Of a stretch of DNA of 6,424 nt, positions 1 to 4,924 are shown one piece after another. The stretch is taken from the NCBI GenBank assembly GCA_023423675.1, contig JAFAFD010000305.1, forward strand, positions 1 to 6,424. Reading direction: 5' to 3'. Made by a program: the position numbers and the translations under genes. Origin of the DNA: Pseudomonadota bacterium (GTDB lineage: Bacteria; Pseudomonadota; Gammaproteobacteria; Xanthomonadales; Xanthomonadaceae). Under the pieces are notes generated by a model. It ran no database searches. It was not told the origin of the DNA and worked only from the letters and a program-made list of their open reading frames with translations. Position 1 is the stretch's first letter. Every line of letters begins with the position of its first letter.

Positions 1-218
1 CGGCAGCGCGCCAGGAACAGCTGGCCCTCGGCGGTGAGGGTGATGCTGCGCGTGCTGCGATGGAACAGGCGCACGCCCAGCGCGTGCTCCAGCCGCGCCA
101 CGCACTTGCCGGCGGCCGAGGCGGAGATGCCCTGCAGGCGGCCGGTCTCGACGAAGCTGCGGGTGTCGGCTGCATGCACGAAGGTCTGCAGGTTGGCGAG
201 ATTGTCGAGGACGGACAT
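1..218 (-). CDS. LysR-type transcriptional regulator, N-terminal part (cut by window edge)
   Basis: Reading the minus strand from an ATG at 218 gives 72 open codons up to the window edge. The product begins MSVLDNLANLQTFVHAA and continues into a canonical LysR winged helix-turn-helix: LQTFVHAADTRSF at residues 10-22, then a recognition-helix region around ISASAAGKCVARLE (31-44), then LGVRLFHRSTRSITLTAEG (48-65). The order and spacing match the first 65 residues of LysR family DNA-binding domains, particularly the CrgA/PgrR-like branch with HRSTRS, and not AmpR. The effector-binding domain lies outside the window, so the ligand cannot be guessed. No good Shine-Dalgarno precedes the ATG (the upstream bases are pyrimidine-rich), but the domain begins right at this start. 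It is divergent from the hydrolase-exporter operon. LysR regulators commonly control the divergent neighbour and repress themselves, so that operon is its probable target (inference). Confidence 0.93.
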   Translation of the reverse strand, partial: MSVLDNLANLQTFVHAADTRSFVETGRLQGISASAAGKCVARLEHALGVRLFHRSTRSITLTAEGQLFLARC

Positions 219-280
219 GCGGAGGCGCGGCGGGAAAACCGCAGGGTAGGGCCAGTCGCAGCGGGCGGCCAGCGGGCCGT

Positions 281-297
281 TGCAACACTGCGGTGCA
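281..297. promoter_or_regulatory. Candidate LysR operator (TGCA-N9-TGCA palindrome)
   Basis: The 17 bases TGCAACACTGCGGTGCA are symmetric at 12 of the 16 non-central positions (TGCA.C.C and G.G.TGCA about the central T). The site lies about 63 bases upstream of the regulator's ATG and about 135 upstream of the hydrolase ATG. LysR proteins usually bind an interrupted inverted repeat in such a divergent spacer. The canonical T-N11-A spacing is not met exactly, because the outermost T and A are 15 bases apart. It is a candidate from symmetry and position only. Confidence 0.35.
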
Positions 298-316
298 GGG
301 CCGGTGCGCCGTGGCA

Positions 317-352
317 GTCCGCGCAGGCCGCCGATTGCGGACCTGGGGGTCC
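317..352. promoter_or_regulatory. Nested inverted repeats in the divergent spacer
   Basis: Two perfect inverted repeats overlap here. GTCCGC (317-322) pairs with GCGGAC (337-342) across 14 bases, and GGACC (339-343) pairs with GGTCC (348-352) across 4 bases. They share GGAC, so they are mutually exclusive as hairpins. They could be a second operator half-site cluster or a structure in the 5' leader of the hydrolase mRNA. The high G+C of the region makes short chance palindromes common, so confidence is low. Confidence 0.25.
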
Positions 353-432
353 ACGAAGCACGGAGCGCCGACCCGCTTTTTGCCGCGGCGCAGGCTGCCT
401 AACGTGGCGACCCTCCCCCAAAGGATTGCCCC

Positions 433-1611
433 ATGAACGCTCTTCCTCTCGACGAACCCACGCCCACGTTGCCCGGCGTGGCCCACGTGCTGCAGCAGGC
501 CCACCCGCAGCGCCTGGTGGGTGCGGTGGTGCTGGTGCGCGAGCACGGTGTGCTGCGCCACGCGAGCGCCACCGGTCTTGCCGACCGCGAGGCGGGCACG
601 CCGATGCAGCGCGACCAGCTGTTCCGCCTGGCCTCGGTGAGCAAGCCGCTGCTGACCGCGGTGATCCTGCGCTTGGTGGCCGATGGCGTGCTTGACCTCG
701 ATGCGCCCGTGCAGCGCTGGCTGCCGACCTTCCGCCCGGCGCTGGCCGATGGCAGCGTGCCGCCGATCAGCCTGCGGCAGCTGCTGAGCCACACCAGCGG
801 TCTCGGCTATCGCTTCCTGGAAGCGGATGCGCAGGGGCCGTATGCGCGTGCGGGCGTGAGCGATGGCATGGACGCGAACCCGCTGAGCCTGCAGGACAAC
901 GTGCAGCGCATCGGCCAGGTGCCGCTGTTGTTCGCACCAGGCAGCCAGTGGCTGTATTCGCTGGGCGTGGATGTGGCCGGTGCCGTGGCCGAAGCCGCGA
1001 GCGGACAGACGCTGCAGCAGTTGTTCGATCGCCTGCTGGCACAGCCGCTGGGCCTGCGCGATACCGGCTTCAGCACTACGCAGGGCGCGCGCCTGGCGAC
1101 GCCCTATGTGAGCGATGCGCCGCAGCCGCACCGGCTGCAGGAAGGCGAGGTCGTCGCGCCCTTCGACGGCACGGTGGGCATCGAATACAGCCTGGCGCGT
1201 GCCACCGACGCCAGTCGCTACGCCTCGGCCGGTGCCGGGTTGATCGGCAGCGCCGACGAGGTGATGACCGTGCTGGAAGCGCTGCGCGATGTGCAGGCGT
1301 CTGCGCTGCTGCCGCCGGAACTGGCCGCTGAGATGGGAGGCTTGCAGGCGGGCGAAGACGGACCGCCCGATCCGCCGGGCTGGGGCTTCGGCCTGGGCTT
1401 TGCGGTGCTGCGTGATGCATCTGCTTCGGGCACGCCGCAAAGCGTGGGCACGTGGCGCTGGGGCGGCGCGTATGGCCACAGCTGGTTCGTCGATCCCGCG
1501 CGTGGCCTCAGCGTGGTGGCCCTCACCAACACGCTGTACGAAGGCATGCACGGCGCCTTCGTCGATGAGCTGCGAGATGCGGTGTACCGCGATCTGGAGG
1601 CGGCGCGATGA
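433..1611 (+). CDS. Serine hydrolase of the class C beta-lactamase / family VIII esterase fold
   Basis: The 392-residue product has the hallmarks of the beta-lactamase-related serine hydrolase family (Pfam PF00144). The nucleophile motif S-x-x-K is Ser68-Val-Ser-Lys71 in LFRLASVSKPLL. The family block LLSHTSGLGY is at 118-126. The second catalytic tyrosine is probably Tyr175 in WLYSLGVDVAGAV, and a WGGAYGHSWFVDP block at 343-355 stands where true beta-lactamases have KTG. Tyr-Ser-Leu instead of Tyr-x-Asn, and the WGG block, point to an esterase or D-amino-acid peptidase-like hydrolase rather than a real beta-lactamase. The N-terminus (MNALPLDEPTPTLPGV) has no signal peptide, so the enzyme is probably cytoplasmic, unlike AmpC. 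The start is supported by AAAGGA seven bases upstream and by the family-typical length. Its stop overlaps the next start (ATGA), so it is probably translationally coupled to the exporter. The substrate is not known. Confidence 0.93.
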   Translation: MNALPLDEPTPTLPGVAHVLQQAHPQRLVGAVVLVREHGVLRHASATGLADREAGTPMQRDQLFRLASVSKPLLTAVILRLVADGVLDLDAPVQRWLPTFRPALADGSVPPISLRQLLSHTSGLGYRFLEADAQGPYARAGVSDGMDANPLSLQDNVQRIGQVPLLFAPGSQWLYSLGVDVAGAVAEAASGQTLQQLFDRLLAQPLGLRDTGFSTTQGARLATPYVSDAPQPHRLQEGEVVAPFDGTVGIEYSLARATDASRYASAGAGLIGSADEVMTVLEALRDVQASALLPPELAAEMGGLQAGEDGPPDPPGWGFGLGFAVLRDASASGTPQSVGTWRWGGAYGHSWFVDPARGLSVVALTNTLYEGMHGAFVDELRDAVYRDLEAAR

Positions 1612-2792
1612 GCGGGCATGCCGTCGATGCGTCGTCGCCTTCGGGCGAGGCCACGCGTCTGCCGTGGAATGGCCTGCTGGCGCTGGCCGGTGGCAGCTTC
1701 ATCACCCTGCTGACCGAAACCCTGCCGGCCGGCGTGCTGCGGCCGATGGGGCAGAGCCTGGGCGCGAGCGATGCGGCGGTGGGGCAGCTGGTGAGCGTGT
1801 ACGCGCTGGGCTCGGTGCTGGCGGCGCTGCCGATGACCGCGCTGACCCAGCGGCTGCCGCGCCGGCCCCTGCTGCTGGCAGCGATTGCCGGCTTCGTCGT
1901 GGTCAATGCGCTGACCGCGCTGACCAGCAACTACACGTTGCTGCTGGTGGTGCGCTTCCTGGCCGGCGTAGGCGCGGGCCTGCTGTGGTCGCTGGTGGCC
2001 GGCTATGCCGCGCGCCTGGTGGTGCCGTCGCTGCAGGGGCGGGCAATTGCGGTGGCGATGGTGGGTTCGCCGCTGGCGTTGTCGCTGGGGGTGCCGGCGG
2101 GCACGCTGCTTGGGCAGCAGATCGGCTGGCGCTGGGCGTTCGGCCTGATGGCGCTGCTGGCGGTGCTGCTGCTGGGCTGGATACGCCTGGCGGTGCCTGC
2201 GCTGCCGGCGGCCGGTGGTGGCCAGCGCACGCCGCTGGGCAGCGTCTGGCGCCTGCCCGGCGTTCGCAGCACCCTGCTGGTGATGGCGTTGTACGTGCTG
2301 GCGCACAACGTGCTGTACACCTACATCGAGCCGCTGGCGATCCTGGCCAACGCGCAGCACTGGCTGGACCGTGTGCTGCTGGCGTTTGGCGTGGCGGCTG
2401 TCGCCGGCATCGGCATTGCCGGCTGGGGTGTGGATCGCCATCTGCGCGCGCTGGTGTGGGCCGCGGTGGCGGGCTTCGTGCTGGCGGTGCTTGCCCTGCT
2501 GCTGTGGCCGGGCGTACCGCAGGTGCTACTGCTGGCGAGCGTGCTGTGGGGCGTGGCGTTCGGTGCGGTGCCGACGCTGTTCCAGACCGCGGTGGCGCGG
2601 CGTGCGGGTGCGGCGGCCGATCTGGCGCAGTCGATGCTGGTGACCGGCTGGAACCTGGCGATTGCCGCCGGTGGCATGGCGGGTGGCGTGGTGTTGCAGT
2701 CGGTGGGGGCCGGGCAGCTGGCGTGGTTGCCGTTGCTGCTGCTGGCGGTGTGCGCGGCGTGGTTGTGGGCGAGGCCGAAGGCCTGGGGGTAG
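1608..2792 (+). CDS. Major facilitator superfamily exporter (DHA1, NepI/PbuE-like)
   Basis: The 394-residue protein is strongly hydrophobic, with about 12 predicted membrane helices split by a central loop near residues 198-220. After a short polar N-terminus, helix 1 carries LLTETLPAGVLRPMG (34-48), the E-x-LPAG-LL signature of the NepI/PbuE/AraJ-like drug:H+ antiporter-1 group. The loop after helix 2 has the weak motif A, LTQRLPRRPLLL (79-90). The helix 4 and 5 regions read RFLAGVGAGLLWS (116-128) and SLGVPAGTLLGQQIGWRWAF (159-178), close to the antiporter motif of exporters. Such proteins expel purines, sugars, amino acids or drugs from the cytoplasm using the proton gradient. The substrate here cannot be assigned, but coupling to a hydrolase suggests export of its product or substrate. 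The first four bases overlap the hydrolase stop. The TAG stop lies in a GTAG REP head. Confidence 0.93.
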   Translation: MSGHAVDASSPSGEATRLPWNGLLALAGGSFITLLTETLPAGVLRPMGQSLGASDAAVGQLVSVYALGSVLAALPMTALTQRLPRRPLLLAAIAGFVVVNALTALTSNYTLLLVVRFLAGVGAGLLWSLVAGYAARLVVPSLQGRAIAVAMVGSPLALSLGVPAGTLLGQQIGWRWAFGLMALLAVLLLGWIRLAVPALPAAGGGQRTPLGSVWRLPGVRSTLLVMALYVLAHNVLYTYIEPLAILANAQHWLDRVLLAFGVAAVAGIGIAGWGVDRHLRALVWAAVAGFVLAVLALLLWPGVPQVLLLASVLWGVAFGAVPTLFQTAVARRAGAAADLAQSMLVTGWNLAIAAGGMAGGVVLQSVGAGQLAWLPLLLLAVCAAWLWARPKAWG

Positions 2793-2832
2793 CGGCCATT
2801 GCATGGGAATGCCCGCCAGCGGCCGGCACTAC
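2789..2832 (-). repeat. GTAG-headed REP palindrome, with a facing GTAG at the exporter stop
   Basis: On the minus strand, from 2832 to 2810, the sequence is GTAG followed by TGCCGGC, a five-base loop, and GCGGGCA, which is a seven-base stem with one mismatch. This is the typical form of the GTAG-headed REP elements of S. maltophilia (established knowledge). A second GTAG on the plus strand at 2789-2792 faces it, so GTAG (2789-2792) and CTAC (2829-2832) could close a longer hairpin in which CGGCC (2793-2797) pairs with GGCCG (2822-2826). This resembles a degenerate inverted pair of REPs. The plus-strand GTAG contains the TAG stop of the exporter. Confidence 0.7.
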
Positions 2833-2843
2833 CAGGGCTGCGT

Positions 2844-2867
2844 CATCCACGCATGGCGTGGATCTAC
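2844..2867 (-). repeat. GTAG-headed REP palindrome (GTAGATCCACG type)
   Basis: The minus strand reads GTAG, then ATCCACG, a five-base loop, and CGTGGAT, giving a perfect seven-base stem. This is one of the commonest S. maltophilia REP forms (established knowledge). It lies in the same orientation as the preceding element, 11 bases away, so the two form a small REP cluster after the exporter gene. A role in 3'-end mRNA protection or in transcript attenuation is plausible but not shown. Confidence 0.85.
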
Positions 2868-2868
2868 T

Positions 2869-2906
2869 AAAAGAAGGCGTCGCTGCGATCCAGTGAGCGC
2901 AGCGAC
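2869..2906 (-). terminator. Possible Rho-independent terminator for the phosphodiesterase gene
   Basis: GTCGCTGCG (2879-2887) and CGCAGCGAC (2898-2906) form a perfect nine-base-pair stem with a ten-base loop. On the minus strand the stem is followed by GCC and then TTCTTTT, a fair U-run. This orientation fits the phosphodiesterase gene, whose stop lies about 195 bases upstream, implying a long structured 3' end. In the plus direction the stem is followed only by a weak T-stretch (CCGCGTTTGCC), so it would serve the exporter operon poorly. Confidence 0.5.
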
Positions 2907-2942
2907 CCGCGTTTGCCTTGCTTACAGGGGTGAGGGCGCTTT

Positions 2943-2967
2943 GCTTGCGAAGCACTGCTTCGCGAGC
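2943..2967. repeat. Strong 11-base-pair hairpin with three-base loop
   Basis: GCTTGCGAAGC (2943-2953) and GCTTCGCGAGC (2957-2967) are complementary over 11 positions with one T/G wobble, separated by ACT. The hairpin is stable in RNA from either strand. It lacks a GTAG head and a T-run, so it is neither a typical REP nor a complete terminator. It may contribute to the 3' end of the phosphodiesterase transcript. Confidence 0.6.
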
Positions 2968-3009
2968 GACCGAACGCACAGCCGCCAGCGGCTGGGCCGG
3001 GCCCCGGAG

Positions 3010-3028
3010 GGGGACTTGCAGCGTCCCC
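3010..3028. repeat. GGGGAC hairpin
   Basis: GGGGAC (3010-3015) and GTCCCC (3023-3028) form a perfect six-base stem with a seven-base loop. No T-run follows on either strand. It lies about 72 bases beyond the phosphodiesterase stop and is one of the chain of hairpins in this spacer. Confidence 0.45.
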
Positions 3029-3063
3029 TGCGCAGTCTACCCGCCCGGCCAACCCTCGGATTA

Positions 3064-3092
3064 CGGCCGCCCCACCACGAGGGGCTCCGCCG
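3064..3092. repeat. Hairpin just beyond the phosphodiesterase stop
   Basis: GCCCC (3069-3073) pairs with GGGGC (3081-3085) across seven bases. After a small internal loop, CGGC (3064-3067) pairs with GCCG (3089-3092). The structure begins eight bases past the TGA at 3100-3102 on the minus strand. No U-run follows, so it is more likely a 3'-end stabilising hairpin than an intrinsic terminator. Confidence 0.4.
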
Positions 3093-3099
3093 TTGGCCG

Positions 3100-4719
3100 T
3101 CATTCTTCCGCGGCGGCCCGCTCGATCGGCACGCTGCGCGGGTTCTGCATGTCCTCCCGCGCGGTGCCATAGCGCTGCTGGCGCTGGTGGTGGAATGCGA
3201 TGAACGCATCGCGCGGCAGCGGCCGCGAGAACAGCCAGCCCTGCCCGAACTGCACCTGCTGGCTGTGCAGGTAGGCCAGCTGCGGTTCGGTCTCCACGCC
3301 TTCGGCCACCACCCACAGGCCCAGCTCCTTGGCCATGTCGATGATGTGCGGGGTGACCGGGCTGGTCGCGCTCTCGGTGCCGATGGCATCGACGAACGAC
3401 TTGTCGATCTTCAGCGCGTCCAGCGGCAGCTGCTCCAGATACTGCAGGCTGGAGTAGCCCACGCCGAAATCATCGATGGCGATGCTGTGGCCGGCACGGC
3501 GTGCGGCGGCCAGCATGGTGCGGGCGCGGTCGGCATCGAGGAAACCGCGCTCGGTGGCTTCCAGCCAGATCTGCTGCGGCAGGATGCCGCTGCCGGCCAT
3601 GCGCTGGGTGATCGACTTCAACGCGCGACCGCTGATGATGTCCTCGGCCGCAAGGTTGATGGCGATGTGCGCGCTGCGGTCATGCACCAGCAGTTCGCGC
3701 ATGTCCGAGACCACGTTCTCGATCACCAGGTCGGTGAGTGCGGCGATCAGGCCGTGCTCCTCGGCCAGCGGCACGAAGATGTCCGGGCGCACCTGGGTGC
3801 CGTCGGGACGCTGCCAGCGCACCAGCGCCTCGGCACCGACGCAGATGCCGGTCTCCAGTTCGATGATGGGCTGGTAGTGCAGGTACAGTTCCCGGCGGCG
3901 GATGGCGATGGACAGTTCGCCGCGCAGCGACAGCCGACGGCGCGACAGCCAGATCACGAGGCTGGCGCCGGCAGCGGCCAGCAGCAGGCCCACCGGCACG
4001 AACAGCCAGGCCTGCTGGCGGAAGGTGGCGGCCAGGGCGGTGCGCGGGCCGGTGGCGATGGCCAGCCATTCGTTGTTGCGGGCCGTGGCGTACAGGGTGT
4101 CGTCGTCCAGGCCCTCGCCGGGCTGGCGCAGCTGCTGCAGCAGCAGGTCCGGGTTGATGCCGTCCTGCTTGGACAGCAGGCGGCCATCGGGGCTGGCCAG
4201 GGCCAGGCGCACCTGCGGATCGGCAATGACATCGACGAAGCGGCGCGGGTCGACCAGCGTGTCGTAGGAGCCGTACAGGATGGACAGCACCTTGCGGCGG
4301 TCGGTGGCCTGCGGGCGAACGTCCACCTTGATGCCGGCGCCATCGCTGGTGACATGGTCCGGGGTGGGCTGGCTGACGTCGCCCTCGAACATGCCCCAGG
4401 AGGTGCAGCGCAGCTTGCCGCCCTCGAAGTAGCCCATCTGGTCGACCGAGGGCGTGGTCATCACCAGCGTCTGCATGCGCCGCACGTGCTCGGGGCTGCA
4501 GGGTGGCAGGCGCGAGGCTTGGGCGGCCTTCAGCACGGCCAGCGATTCCTGGTAGGAGACGTCGGCGCGGCGCAGGGCGCGCTCGGCGATCTCGTGCAGG
4601 CGCTGCTTTTCCAGCCCGACCGCGCTGTTCCAGGTGGCATAGACCATCACCGCGATCGGCACGACGGCCGCCAGGATCGCAAGCAGGGCCGCGGCGATGA
4701 TGACGCCCAGGCGGCTCAT
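3100..4719 (-). CDS. Membrane c-di-GMP phosphodiesterase with periplasmic CSS-type domain and EAL domain
   Basis: The 539-residue protein has a membrane helix at residues 5-27, a periplasmic region (about 30-235), a second helix (238-259) and a cytoplasmic EAL domain (about 265-510). The periplasmic part carries Cys74 and Cys105, the latter in RCTSWG, matching the CSS-motif domain (Pfam PF12792) of E. coli PdeB/PdeC-type enzymes. In PdeC the equivalent cysteines form a disulfide that restrains activity (established knowledge). The EAL domain keeps the catalytic and metal-binding set: Glu297 in EALVRW, Asn355 in AINLA, Glu387 in LEATE, Asp416-Asp417 in IDDFGVGYSSL, Lys437 in LKIDK, Glu473 in AEGVET, and QGWLFSRP at 493-500. 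It is therefore predicted to hydrolyse c-di-GMP to pGpG. No GGDEF domain is present. It is transcribed alone, divergent from the permease. The chosen ATG starts directly before the first membrane helix and overlaps a micro-ORF. Confidence 0.95.
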   Translation of the reverse strand: MSRLGVIIAAALLAILAAVVPIAVMVYATWNSAVGLEKQRLHEIAERALRRADVSYQESLAVLKAAQASRLPPCSPEHVRRMQTLVMTTPSVDQMGYFEGGKLRCTSWGMFEGDVSQPTPDHVTSDGAGIKVDVRPQATDRRKVLSILYGSYDTLVDPRRFVDVIADPQVRLALASPDGRLLSKQDGINPDLLLQQLRQPGEGLDDDTLYATARNNEWLAIATGPRTALAATFRQQAWLFVPVGLLLAAAGASLVIWLSRRRLSLRGELSIAIRRRELYLHYQPIIELETGICVGAEALVRWQRPDGTQVRPDIFVPLAEEHGLIAALTDLVIENVVSDMRELLVHDRSAHIAINLAAEDIISGRALKSITQRMAGSGILPQQIWLEATERGFLDADRARTMLAAARRAGHSIAIDDFGVGYSSLQYLEQLPLDALKIDKSFVDAIGTESATSPVTPHIIDMAKELGLWVVAEGVETEPQLAYLHSQQVQFGQGWLFSRPLPRDAFIAFHHQRQQRYGTAREDMQNPRSVPIERAAAEE

Positions 4720-4757
4720 GGCAGGTTTTCCAGGGGGCGGGGCAGGGCGCTGCGCAT
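4716..4757 (-). CDS. Possible 13-codon upstream ORF coupled to the phosphodiesterase start
   Basis: On the minus strand an ATG at 4757 opens a frame encoding MRSALPRPLENLP. It ends at a TGA (4718-4716) that overlaps the phosphodiesterase ATG (4719-4717) as ATGA. AAAGGA lies ten bases before the micro-ORF start, a better ribosome site than the GGAAAA that precedes the main start inside the micro-ORF. This is the arrangement of a translationally coupled leader peptide. The peptide has no recognisable similarity, and so short a frame can arise by chance. Confidence 0.35.
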   Translation of the reverse strand: MRSALPRPLENLP

Positions 4758-4924
4758 GGCGGGCCAGTCCTTTGTCGGATGCGCTATCTGAGCATGTTGC
4801 AGCCCCGGGGGGAAATGGTTGGGACGCCTGCGCTTCCAGATTGACGCTTTAAGCCCTTCCAGCGCTGGCGCTCGGCGCCGCAGAGGACTACCGTCGGAGG
4901 CTTCACCCGCCCCTTCCCGCGCCC
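4720..4924. promoter_or_regulatory. Divergent promoter region between phosphodiesterase and permease
   Basis: The 205 bases separate two outward-reading genes and must hold both promoters. TTGACG at 4841-4846 is a good -35 look-alike for the permease, but no -10 hexamer stands at the right distance (GCTGGC at 4864-4869). Symmetric elements include CCCCGGGG (4803-4810), CCAGCGCTGG (4859-4868) and CGGCGCCG (4873-4880), and any of these could be chance in such G+C-rich DNA. The micro-ORF in front of the phosphodiesterase occupies 4716-4757. A GGAGG at 4896-4900 lies 24 bases from the permease ATG, which is too far for ordinary initiation. Confidence 0.5.

Larger units (their letters stand above)
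219..432. promoter_or_regulatory. Divergent promoter region between the LysR gene and the serine hydrolase operon
   Basis: This 214-base spacer lies between two genes reading away from each other, so it must hold both promoters. I find no convincing sigma70 hexamer pair. The best weak candidate for the plus-strand operon is TTGCCG at 380-385 with TAACGT at 400-405, but the 14-base spacing is short, as would fit an activator-dependent promoter. The spacer contains a 17-base imperfect palindrome at 281-297 and nested inverted repeats at 317-352. A good ribosome binding site, AAAGGA at 420-425, sits seven bases before the hydrolase ATG at 433. No open frame in the spacer looks coding. Confidence 0.6.
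2793..3099. other. Non-coding, hairpin-rich spacer between convergent genes
   Basis: The exporter and phosphodiesterase genes converge on this 307-base stretch. It holds two GTAG REP palindromes (2810-2832, 2844-2867), the candidate terminator (2869-2906) and further stem-loops at 2943-2967, 3010-3028 and 3064-3092. AGCCGC-CA-GCGGCT (about 2981-2994) is another small one. I see no frame with recognisable protein sequence. Nothing indicates a gene. A structured RNA cannot be excluded, but inverted repeats of this density are expected in REP-rich spacers of this genus. Confidence 0.7.

Noticed and set aside
433..1611. True class C beta-lactamase (AmpC)
   Set aside because: There is no signal peptide. 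The second motif is Tyr-Ser-Leu rather than Tyr-x-Asn, and WGGAYGH stands in place of KTG, which fits family VIII esterase-like hydrolases better.
1218..2441. Long minus-strand open frame opposite the hydrolase and exporter genes
   Set aside because: The translation is Gln/Arg/His/Ala-rich with no domain and mirrors the codon bias of the real plus-strand genes.
3030..3045. Additional GTAG-headed REP (CTAC at about 3036 on the plus strand)
   Set aside because: Only the tetranucleotide and a small CTGCGCAG palindrome are present. There is no stem-loop of the usual REP length next to it.
2662..4791. Very long open frame on the plus strand (about 709 codons) across the phosphodiesterase region
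   Set aside because: It lies opposite the phosphodiesterase gene, whose minus-strand product shows a full EAL domain. The plus-strand product is low-complexity, rich in Gly, Gln, Arg and His, with no family motifs. Long antisense frames are a normal by-product of high G+C codon use.
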